Shown: one piece after another, positions 12,557-24,800 of the stretch
Layout of the letters: each line of letters starts with the position of its first letter
How positions within the stretch are numbered: position 1 is the first letter of the stretch
Origin: Ahaetulla prasina
Taxonomy: Eukaryota > Chordata > Lepidosauria > Squamata > Colubridae
DNA: 64,000 nt
Direction of reading: 5' to 3'
NCBI RefSeq assembly: GCF_028640845.1
Contig: NC_080541.1
Coordinates: forward strand, 175,512,502 to 175,576,501
Translations under genes and position numbers: made by a program
The notes under the pieces: model-generated
What the model was told of the DNA's origin: nothing
Seen by the model: only the letters and a program-made list of their open reading frames with translations
Database searches by the model: none

Positions 12557-12868
12557 TTAGACAATTATCCTTCTCTGCAATTCTTCCTCCAGTTTCAGCA
12601 ATTTTAACCGCTCAGCTGGGGGAGTTGCAAAGTAGGTTTTCTGTTCTTCTGAGTATTTATCTTTTACTTCAATAATATCCCGATAGTTCCAGTCCCGCCA
12701 GTGGAAATTGAATTTCTCTAGTAGTTCTATTCTTTTCTCTTCTGTTGGTACACAATCAATAGGGCTTTTCTGCAGCAAGAAGGGTACCTTGATATCTGGG
12801 AAAAGCAGAAGAGCCCGGATTGCAAACCAACCTCCGTAAGAGGGGTGAATACAAACACCATAGATCTT
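12557..12868 (-). CDS. MMACHC: MMACHC coding exon 4 (last)
   Basis: The acceptor reads ctttcatttcag before AAGATCTATGG. The 103 codons plus TAA cover residues 144-246, including the Arg residues 161, 206 and 230 of the glutathione pocket. The reading ends in RRIIV and the stop. Confidence 0.96.
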   Translation of the reverse strand, partial: KIYGVCIHPSYGGWFAIRALLLFPDIKVPFLLQKSPIDCVPTEEKRIELLEKFNFHWRDWNYRDIIEVKDKYSEEQKTYFATPPAERLKLLKLEEELQRRIIV

Positions 12869-15800
12869 CTGAAATGAAAGAAAACAAGTTTAAGACATGA
12901 ATTTAAAGATAACCAATGGCTCAAATCCTATGCAGAAAAAGACAAATGCTGACTCAGTACATGCATCATGTTAATCCCTGGACTGTTAAATATAGTACAA
13001 TAGCTGGATTCACACACCACCTTATATATCTTATATATAATATACCTTATATATAGTATAACTCATAAAATCATCTGCTACAATGTCCTTCCATTTGAAG
13101 ACTACTTCAGCTTCAACCACAACAATACACGAGCACACAATAGATTTAAACTTAAAGTGAACCACTCCAATCTTGATTGTAGAAAATATGACTTCAGTAA
13201 CAGAGTTGTTAATGCCTGGAATGCATTCCCTGACTCAGTTGTCTCTTCCCAAAATCCCCAAAGCTTTAACTAAAAACTATCTACTGTTTACCTCACCCCA
13301 TTCCTAAGAGGTCTATAAGGGGCATGCATACGAGCACCAGCGTGCCTACCGTTCCTGTCCTAATGTTCCCTTTGGTTGTATCCAATTCGTATGGTTATTT
13401 CATGCTTATACTTATATATATTGTTGTGTTTGACAAATAAAAAAATAAAAAAATAATAAATAAATATCTAAAGTAAATAAACTAAAGAGATATATGGCTA
13501 CAATTTTATTTTTTTCAAAACTGTGAAACTTTAGTATCAGGATTTGACCTGGAGATTTCCACTGCAATCATATTTCAAACCCTCACACTATAGAAACTTG
13601 CCTTTCAGTTACTTTCAGAAATAATTTCGAACATAGTTGAAAATTAGTTGAGATGTATTAATTTTCATGACTTTTACACATTCCTTTTGTCCCATTATTA
13701 CATAAAGTGAAACAGGATTTGCATGAAGGCTTTTGAAATCCTATATCTCTTTGGAAAAACAAAACAAATTAGGCACCCATTTTACAGCAGTATAAAAAGT
13801 AGGTTACTAATTTATTGTCAAATTGTACATAGAAAACTATGAATATGAATTTGAAAATATGTCCACTAAATTTAGTGGAATTATTCCCAAGCAAGAATAT
13901 GCATGAATTGCTACAGCAGGAGTAAGGCAAATTTATCAGACAAAGGGTCATATTTACTCTGGGGGGAGAACATCAGGAACTACTTGTCAAATGGAGACAG
14001 AGACAGAGATACCCCTATTCAGCTATTTTCCAAGTCTCAGTCATACATGTCTATACCAGAATATACTATTTAGTAAAAAATAAACCTGAGTTCATTGTTA
14101 CGTACTCTCAGATAAGTGAGTACATTATTATAGCCTTACAGTATTTGATCGTGAATACTTTTAAACATTAGATTTCATATATATTTTTTAAATGATACAT
14201 ATATTTTTATTACTTGATCCTGTTTTTCTCTCAAAAAAACTGAGGACAAATATTCCAATTGTTCAATTGCTGTGTTGTTTCTCTACAGGAAAAGCAAGAC
14301 TTATGTTTTAGAACTAAAGATTTGCTATTTGTTTAAGATATGAAACAGTCAGGTGCAGAACAGTACTAAACATCTGACCACCATTTGTATGGAGATATAT
14401 AAAATAAGTGGTTGATTATCAAGCTATAATCCCCCTCTATCTTGCCAACCCTGTTAGAGGAAAATCCTTTAGGACACCTTAATATTTATCTGTCACATGT
14501 AGTGAAACAAGCTCTCTATATTTTCATTCCTAACAGATCCAGTCATAAATTGAGACTAGTCATGCCTGCCTGTATGACTAGAATATCAATAGAAAGAATT
14601 TGAATTCCACAACTTTATAAAAAAACCAATTAAAAAATCAAGTTATTTTCAAAAGCAACTTTTTAAATAATTTATGGAACGTTATTAGGTGCTGAGAAAA
14701 ATTTCAAACTTTGGAGGCAAAATGTGCTGAAACTTCAAAATATAATGAGATCCTAGGCAACCACCACTATTCCACAATGGATGTTGGATATCTTTATTTC
14801 TTTTTACTCCCCAATCCTTGTTAACATACTTGAAAAACCTAACAAAATATATTGTAGTAAAGAAAAATAATTGTATTACATGGACATCCAATTTTATAAT
14901 CTGTCCAAGGGAAGAGTGCAAATAGTCTTGCATTGCACCATGGAATTGGGTATGCATACACGAAGTGTAAGATGCAAACTTGATAATAATATAAGTGGAA
15001 TGAAAGAGGAAATCAGGTACATAATCTGTAAAACATACTTATCCTCCTGAATTGGTAAAATCAGAAATGACCCAACATTTCTCAAAGAAAAAACCTCCCC
15101 TGCTGTTCCCAATCTGCTTACTTTTTCTCCCCAGGAATCTTGATGTACATCTTTTCTCTGATAGAGGTACGCAGCCCCAGCCACATGTGCTGCTGTTTGG
15201 GCCAGGAATTTGGGCTTCCGGTTGGGCAGGATCTCATAATCATACATGATATCCATGTTCTGATCAGCAAGACTCTGGAAAGAAGAGTTTCCATTACAAG
15301 TGAACCTGCAACGTAAAGGAATAGTGGCTGCAGATATGTGTAGAAATGTAAGAAGCACTTCTACAAGTTCCTGCCTCATCTAATGATATGAAATGGTGAT
15401 GAAGAAGTTACAGCTTCTAAAAATGGTAAGATCTAAAGTACCTGGCATTGTATTCTCTCAGGTACCATTGATTTTAATCTTGGGATTCTACACTTTATTT
15501 CATCAATTCATTTAAGAAATTCATAGGACTTCTCATGTGTAAAAGAAGCAAGACCTTCAATAAGTGGTTTATAAACAATGCTAAAGTTAAAAAAAAGTCT
15601 CCACACAAAGATTTCGTTATTTTTTGTTTGCATACATAATAAACTGAGGCAGGTGAATGATATCAATTTGAAATAACATTCTAAACACTGGAAAGTGGAG
15701 AAACAAGAAAAACTACTCTGAAGGGTCAAATTTATTGGTAATTACCTTTGTATAGCACTAACTTAACTATAGCCAAGCAAAGTCTATCATCCTATCACAA

Positions 15801-18800
15801 AGTCCATCTGGGTGGTTATAGTAGGTAGATTGGAACAAACCGAAGAAAAGCAAAGAAAATTATCCTATGCCAGAAACTTAAGAGCCATAATTGCCTCTGT
15901 GCATAGACGCAACCACTCAGCAGGTGTGTGTATAATGGAAAGCTGTGTTGTTGGGTTTGCACACCTGTCAAGCCATTTTCAAATTTGAACAAAAGCCACA
16001 AAAGATGAAATCATGTCACATGACATAAAGGCACTATCATTATGGAGTTTGTTTGTTTGTTTAGCTGCCCACCTCAACTTAGGATAACTCTAGGCAGCTT
16101 TCAATCATATGCTTTTGCTTATAAAATAACCAAATCTACAAACTCCACGAAGTCTTTCTGTCAATTGCATCAGCATATTGGGAGTTTGGTGCAAAAATAA
16201 TAACTAAAACAAATGTCAGAGGTAACTATTTGGTCCACAAACAATTTCCTAAGAAAGTGATACACTTGCCCAGAAAGATAATTTTCTATGTTCCTCTCTC
16301 TTATTATATGGAAAAGCATGTTTAAGTTGTTACATGTTTTCAAGAAGGATGTTTGTTTCTTTCTGCTTGCAGACATAGTTAAATAATATTCACCTTTGTA
16401 ATAGTTTTTTCCCACATTAAAAATTTCAAATATTTAGAAAAATTATCCTTCATCTTTAGCCTAAAGTGATTTAATTCATCTCTGTGTAATATCACCACAC
16501 TGTTCCCTAATCTGAATAAAATTAAAAACATAACCATGACTTCTACAAATTAACATATAATCAGAAATATGAAAGATATGGAGCAGTAGTGGGTTTCAAT
16601 TTAAGATTGCTACTGGCTTGGCTCGCATCTGCACGTGCGACACTTCTGCACAGAAGCTTCTGCACATGTGCAGAAGCGTCCAGGTGGGTGGGCGGAGCCT
16701 CCCACCGCCACCGGTTCGTCCAATCCGGGACGAACCGGTAGCAACCCACCACTGATATGGAGTCTCTTTTATTTAAGTTCTGCACGTTAGCTATAAAAAT
16801 GTAGATGTGTGCTTCCCTAAAGTGCAGTGATGTGATTCAGTGTTTTTTAAAATCTTTGGCAACTTTAAGATGTGTAGGCCTCAACTCCCAGAATTCTCCA
16901 ACAAGCTACTCCAATGGAATTACCATATCCATTAGTTATTTTCATGGATATACCAGAGCAATCATATCTGAATTACAAAACTCCAGCTTACAAAGAGAAG
17001 GCAGCAAAGAGATACAGAAAAACATGATTCTTTGTTATCATTCTAGCCTATCTGTGATTATTGGATTCTTGGACCTGATAAGTGCTTTGTGGTCTGTACA
17101 ATGCCAACTATATATTGTTTGCTTTTGCCATGTGGTATTCTACTCTTATTCATTCCCATAGCAACAATCTCACGCTGCCTTTCAAACTGATGCTTCCAGA
17201 TATATTGGGCTAAAATTCCCTTAATCTCCGGCCAGGACATCCAGATTGTAGAAGACTATTGTAAAGACTTGCCAGTAAGACTTCCATTTCTATAACAAAA
17301 CAAATATTGTAAAATGCTTCAAGGTCCTTTGCTGATTAATTCTATTCATCTACCTATTTGACTTATACAAACTCACTCTATAATATGATTTTTTTTTATT
17401 ATGACCAACCTAATAGGAACACAATTAAACAGCTAAATAAAAGACAAGTGATGACAAGCTAAATAGCAAGTTAAAATAAATACCTATATTTCACTGGCAT
17501 ATGTATAGTGTTTTTTGAAATTCAAATGTAATACTTTTTACAAAAACAAACAATTTGTCAATAAAGCTGGCCTTCTGTAGAAAGACTGGAAAGCAGGAAA
17601 AAAATACTGATTTATTTTTAGAAAGAGACAAAGGGTCTGCTAACCTAATTCTATCTTGCCTAGATGTGTGGAAAGCATTATTATACTAGATAGTAGATTA
17701 TTAGTGTTCCTGAGGAAAAAATCAGGTAAGCTCTGCTTTATTAGCTTTTAACACTATCAACAAGTATAGCAGAATTGGTAAGCTAAGTATAATATTGCAT
17801 TAAAGAAAATATTGATATGTAAGGACAAGAATTGCATTTATTTATTAGATTTATATTACTATTCATCCAGCAGTTCAAAGTGGCAGATACAGTATCATGC
17901 TTCTTCTCTCTACCTTTTCTCATAGCAATACCATAGGAGGTAGAGAGGGCTGAGAAAAGTGAGTGACACAAAATCACCTAGCGATATTCTGTGGTTAGAA
18001 ATGGACCAAAACCTGGATTTCCTGCTCTACACCATCATACTAGCTCTCAGAAGAGTTCACGGTAGGTGCTTGCTTAGATATGAATGCAACATATAAATAT
18101 GTTCATCCACTGATATAACAATATTGGCTAAATGAAGATTTTAAACATATTAGCTGAGATTTTAGAACATACAAAACTATGGTATTCTTGGTCACAGTTT
18201 CATAAATAAGCTACAGTTGATCAGATTAACAAATAATGCTAAACCATGCACTAGAGATCAGGAACAGAGGTCCTATAGGAGTGGATAGAATAAAAGTCCA
18301 TAAGCCTGCTTATCGGAGAAGGATATCATGGTCTAGGTCAGAAAAGGCATTCTCAAACCATGCTAGCATTGTATTTATATGCCAAAATCATGACTTTGCC
18401 TTTGAATAAATACAAATAATAGTTGTGTGCATGGATGTTAATGGCTATCTATTGTTAGAAATAGGACACTGGACTGAGTCTTGCCATAATCAAGCAGGTC
18501 TGTTTTTGTATTTGTAATGGAGAAGAGACAAAGGGGGGAAATGGATGAGTCTTACCTCCCTAACCAGCGAGAGATGATAAGAAATGCATTGATCCACTGG
18601 ATCATGAATCTTCTTCAGCAGCTGTTTCTTCAGGAAGGGTTTGAATGCCTTGTCAAACATAGCAGGAAGGCTAAGTACTACAAATGCCAGAGTATCATCA
18701 GAGTACCGCAGATGCAAAGTTGGAGGAAGAACCTCATTGTACCACCCTACCTTCAGGAGAGAAGAAAAAAAAGCTAAGTTTCATTCTCCAAAAGAAGAAA

Positions 18801-21800
18801 AAAGTAGCAGTTAATTTTTTTTCTACAATCAAAAGATTAAATACGTCTTTACTCCATAATCTGGTGCTATGAGATGTATTTAAAAAAAGGTTAGAAAGGT
18901 TATTCAGAACCTGAACAACAGCTGCATGTTTTTCCTAAGATTCAGTTTTCCAAAATTTAAAGATTTTCAATTATCTTTCAAGGCCTTAATAAAAGAAATG
19001 GGAAGCTGGTTTGCAAATCAGATTTACCTGTTAGGCTAATACTATAACTAGTTATACAGAATTAAAGTGGGGAGGGGGAAACTAAATAAAACAGTAATCA
19101 TATCTCAACCTAATTAGCCAATATAAGCTTTTAACAGGATCGCTGGTGTTCTTTCTGATACATCTGTATTAATGAACCAAACAGTTTACTTTTTTTAATA
19201 TGAGAAACTATGATTATAAGTTTAGGAAACATGAATTTAAACCAGCTTCAAATCATGATTTTACAATGCAAATGAAAACATCAATACCAGAAATGAAACT
19301 GAAGATTTTTAAATTTTAATTTCAAGTGATTTAATTTCATGAGGACCCAGATTGTTGGGAGCAATGTGTTGACATTGTAAACCACTTAGAGAAGGTTGTA
19401 GAGCATTATGAAGCAGTATATAAGTCTAAGTGTTATTGCTATTAATTTCAAGTACTTATTGATTTGCTTGAAAACTGGAATTAATTTAGAGTTTACAATT
19501 CAACCTCTAATGTGAGTTAATGACATAGCATATTTGCTCTTTGTGATGTCATAAGGGATATGAACAGAAGCAAGCAAGAAGTTTGGGACCTTCATTGAAC
19601 CATGTATTTCATATCCAAAGATGAATTAAAAGGCAAACAAAGTACTTGGGGTCATAAGCAGGAGATTACCAGACACATTTTGAAAGTGCTACTTGAAGGC
19701 AGGTAATAGTGATCTAAATCAGACTGCAATCTGATAGTTATTTACTCAGATAGATATGATTACAATTTTGCCTGCATTTTGGCATAAGACTTTAAAAGTA
19801 GGACCTTATATTCCACTAAATGAAAACCCCACTTTTTTAAAAAAAAGTATGAAGATTTTACTGGGGATGAATTAGTAAAATGTTTCAATAATATCTGACT
19901 TGAACACAACATATTGTAGCTTTGTTGGTGAGAAATAAATTGGGAAGAGAAACTGGTAAAGATTCTGTGTGCTTCATAAAGTCACACACATATTTTTTGT
20001 TGTAAAAACTCTTTATTACATGCAACTTCTTTTTACATGTCTGTGTTCTATTCTCTCTCTAAATCTAAATGAGGATTAAATGTTTCAATGGCCTTTGTAC
20101 CACTGTGGGTATAAACCTATGTTTAAATTGTGCTGTCTTTTCAACTGTAAGATGAAATACTTATCCTGGTAGCTATTGAAACTTTGCCATTATAAGCAAT
20201 TTTATTCAAGCAAAATGTCAGATATGCTGACATAAGATGAGCCAAATTAACACAAAACTCTAAATTACAATGTGGTTGCCTAGTTTGTGGTTAAATGTTT
20301 GTGTAACCCCAGTATGGCTGGATAGCTGACTAGTTTTAAAGATGAGTATAAATTAATTAACCATGGATAAGCATGTTAGATAAGCATACAACGAACTATA
20401 AACTGACCACATGGGCTGGGTTCACATAACACATAAGGTTAGTTTGGTACTCTTTGACTTACAAGCACAATTGGGGTCAGAATTCCTCTTATAAGTCATT
20501 TTGGTTGTAAGGAAAGTTTGACCTGATGTTATAACAATTTTTACAACAGTTCTGAAGCAAATCACCACAGTCATTAAGTAAATCACACAATCAAAGTGAC
20601 TCCAGCTTCCTCGGTGGCCATTTTTTGCTGAAAGTCGGCCAAAAAAAGGTTGCAAATCACAATCATGTGACCACAGGATTCTGTAATTGAGCATAAATAC
20701 AAGCCCGCTGTCAAGCATCAGAATTGTGTTCAAGTGACCATGGGGATGGTGGTTATAATGACTTGGTCATTCCTTCTTCCTGTGTCTGCACTGCTAAAAC
20801 ATAGAATTTGGGCTGATTTTAATCCAACCATACTATCACAAACTTTTGCCAGGAAGCCCTTTACTCAGCTGAATGGGGTTTTATCCCCTTGTTCCACATG
20901 CTTAAAAAAACAAGTTCAGTCTTAGAAAAAAGTCATACGCTGTTTGCATGACTGAGCTGCAAAATAGCTAATGACATTTTAGTCTAACAAGTTGTATTCA
21001 TCCAAGCCTGTGCTATAGTACTATCTTATAGTTTAATGTCATGCAACTGGGCAAAGTAAATTATTATTAATTATGGGTGTGTTGTGAAAATATTGCTCAA
21101 AATGGAAGACCTTGTACAAACCCTCTGACCAAGAGAATAGAGCAGATTGCTTATCATTCTTTTTCCAGCAACTATGTTCTACCATAGATTCCTTGCATCA
21201 GGATTCCATAAACACATGAATAGGATTTTTCAATTGAAGATATAAGGAGAAAACCACTATACAGGTAGCTTAGAAAAGGGAAGGCCATCTTTTGAATTAC
21301 ATTTGTTTTGGATGCCCCTCTCCTCTCCCCCTCCCTCCCCTCAATCAATGGAAGCTGCCCTTTGAGTAAACCCTCAGGGTAGCTAGCAGTGTCTCCCAAT
21401 ATGGGGGATAGAATGGCATAATTCACTATGCCAAGCCTTAGTTTGCCTGCCAATGGTTTATTTACTAAACCTCACTTGCCTAAGCATTTGTATAACACAT
21501 TAAATCATAAATAAATTCTGATTTTGAAACCATAGCAATATGATTCACATAACATACTGAGGCAAAATGGAACAAGTTTATAATTAAATTATAAATGTAA
21601 CTATGAAAAAAGATTAGTGTAATGTGTGAATTTAGCCAATAAATATGCATGTATAAAAATAGGCTTTTAGATGCCATGCACTACAAATGGTGTTACTGCT
21701 AACCAAACATGTATTTTTTTGCTTTCCAGGATCACAGATGCACACATGGAACATTACAAATAGCTACTACCCACAGATGTTATTACAATTCCTTACAGTG

Positions 21801-24800
21801 GAGGGGTAAGTTCCCTTTCTGTGATTATATTACAAACTACTATACACTAATCACTTGTTCATAAACCTCTACTGTGCATATAGGTCTTGGGGAAGCAATC
21901 TTCTAGTAGCTTGTAGCTGCATTTTTCCTTTTTTACCCCAAAAGAGAAAACAAAAGTTTCTAAGTGGGTGGAGGCTCATCTTTCTGAGGTAGTTCAAGAG
22001 AACAGTACTAAGAGAAAAAGGTACATAATGAAGCTATCTCCTTCTTTGTTTTAGCTAAAGAAATAGACAAACTATTGCTTTCCAGAATAAATATTTTGCT
22101 AATTTTCAGTGGCATGGCTGTAGAAACTCCAGGAATCACTAGTTGAATGCTAGGGGCTGCATAAACCCAAGAGCTGCCCAGCTCTGATCAAGCACTAGGG
22201 CTACATATTGCTATTGCTGAACGAAATGTTAGTCACCGCTTTGTCTTTCTTGGCCGCCTAATAGGTGCTGAAGTGAGGTTATTACCCCATGCCCTGTGTG
22301 CAATATGTATGGACTACAGTTCAAGCTGAAACCCTGATTCTTATGATTCCAGCTATTCTTCACTGGGGTTGCCATCTTTTTGACCCATCAGGACTCCTGC
22401 ACTTTTGCGAAGTCCTCCACAAACAATTACATACACAGGATAAACTGTATCTAACAAGGCAGTGCAGCAATTGGATTTAGCAATCTATTCTGTTGCAATA
22501 CTTTCAAATGTGCAGCAATTATTTGGAGACATAAAGGAGGGCAAGCCTATTAATGGTGCTGGTTCGACAAGCTGATCTCTGAAACTATTCAATAAAAGCT
22601 TGGCTATAGCAATTGATTCATTGTCAGTCTGTGTTAGTTGATGGGGTCCTACGGTACCTACCATCATATGGTTCTAATGTACGCAAGTGTTGAACTCTAA
22701 ATGGAAGCTCAAAAGACTCTCTATTACAAGGACTCCTCTCAGCATTTGAGCTCCAATGAGAAAAAGAATTCTAATTCCTGATATTACTTCTATGATGGAC
22801 CATGCAATCTCGTATCAGAAAAGAAACCGTAGAGATGCTATTCTGCTGAGGCAAGAAACCAAGGAGAGTAAGCATGCATTGGGGTAAATAAAAGTTGTAA
22901 GAGATTATTCAAATGACACAAAAAGTCACGGTTGCACTAATTCATAATATAATTTATTTACTTTTGACTTAACATGTCGCATTACGTTTGCAAATCACTG
23001 ATTTAGGGTTATGTGAATCCAGCTATTGTGTCTTATTTAAGAAACCACAAATAGAACATTATGTGAACTGACAATGAACAACAGATGAATGTTAATTGTT
23101 CTCTTGTTTAGTGAGAAATCTTGTTTAGTGAAAAATCACCACTTTATATAATCATAGTTTGGCATCTACAATTGGACCCAAAGCATGATATGCCCATTAT
23201 GAATTTTCCTTTCTACAACCTTCTTCCATCATATGCACAGGAAGGACCTGCTTTTTTTGCCTCTGAAATAATTATTTCTGTCCAAGTGTGACTTTAGTCA
23301 GGTTTGTTACCTTTGATTTTTATTCTTTCCATATTCAAGCTTGCGCTGCCTGTTTATTTTTTAGCATACCATCCAATAAAATTATTAGCATTGACTCCCA
23401 GAACAGTACTGCTTCTTTTAATTGCAATCTAGTCCTCCTTTTCCCTACACTGAGGCCATTCCTTGATGAACCTAAATTCAGAGATGCCAGGCGTCTGTCT
23501 GTGTGCACTGTCAAATATATGATTATCTACAGAAAGTGCAATGCCAAATCAGGTTGAGTTTCCACAACCCACTAGACAAAATGCGGTTAACTGATCTGTG
23601 GCTCTGGGTACATTAACCCAGACATCTGTATTAATTCAGGAACCCTTGGTTCAGTTAGGAAGAGGTTAATGTGTTGTGTATTTTTATGACTAGCTCATGA
23701 TTCAGTGAGAAGCCAGCTTTTGTAAAAGAATTTAAACCTTTTAGAGGGAGCAGTACTGCCTTGCATTTTGATGGACTCATTAAAAAAAACATTGTTATAT
23801 AGAACATTATGACTGTGTTTATAGTTGATGTTCTGTACATTAATAGCATAGTTTGGCCTACTCCAGTGGTGGGTTTCAGCAGGTTCTGATCAGTTTTGGA
23901 GAACTGGTAGCGGAAATTTTGAGTAGTTTGAAAAACCAGTAAATACCACCTCTGACTGGCCCCACCCCCATCTGTTCTCTGCCTCCCAAGTCCCAGCTAT
24001 CAGGAAGAAATGGGGATTTTGCAGTATCCTTTCCCTGGAGTAGGGTGGGAATGGAGATTTTACAGTATCCTTCCCCTGCCATGCCCATCAAGCCACACCC
24101 ACAGAACCAGTAGTAAAAAAATTTTGAAACCCACCACTGGCCTACTCATGGTAAGGTTGCTGTAACCCCTGCCTTAGCATTTGTATTGATATTTATTGTT
24201 TTGGTTTGGCTAAGCCAAACTGTAATATAATTACTCCACATTATCACTGGCTGGCAACTGTTGTGGCAAGATAATAGGGTTGGTTGCCTTGCTGATTTTG
24301 AAGCACTGACATTCTACAGAACTGGCTTCGCGTTCCTATTGTTTCCACTATTTTAAAAAAAAGTATTTGGCACAATTTACTTGTCTGACATGTTGTATCC
24401 CCTAAATAATTTAGTGAAGGATTTCTCATAATCAACTTGATTGGGAAAATATCTATTTGACTTGTTAGAAAATGCAAATAAAATATTTCCCCTTTAAACC
24501 AGAAAAAGGAAATCTAATTCATATGTCTTTCAGTTCTTCAAATATTAGAAGAGACAACTAAAACAACAGTTTACCATGTTGAGGGTACTGGATATACAAT
24601 TTTCCTTTGCTTGCCCAGGTTATTCAATTAATAGCAATAGCTCTTAAACTAGACTAGACTAGACTAGACTAGAATAGAATAGAATTTTTTATTGGCCAAG
24701 TGTGATTGGACACACAAGGAATTCGTTTTGGTGCATATGCTCTCAGTGTACATAAAAGAAAAGATATGCTCATCAAGAATCATAAGGTACAACGCTTAAT

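Larger units (their letters stand above)
15275..18555 (-). other. MMACHC intron 2
   Basis: GT-AG intron of 3.3 kb with a LINE tail fragment near 16050, a hAT MITE at 16584-16754 with a perfect target duplication, and a tRNA-derived SINE at 17837-18050. No other gene was seen. Confidence 0.9.
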
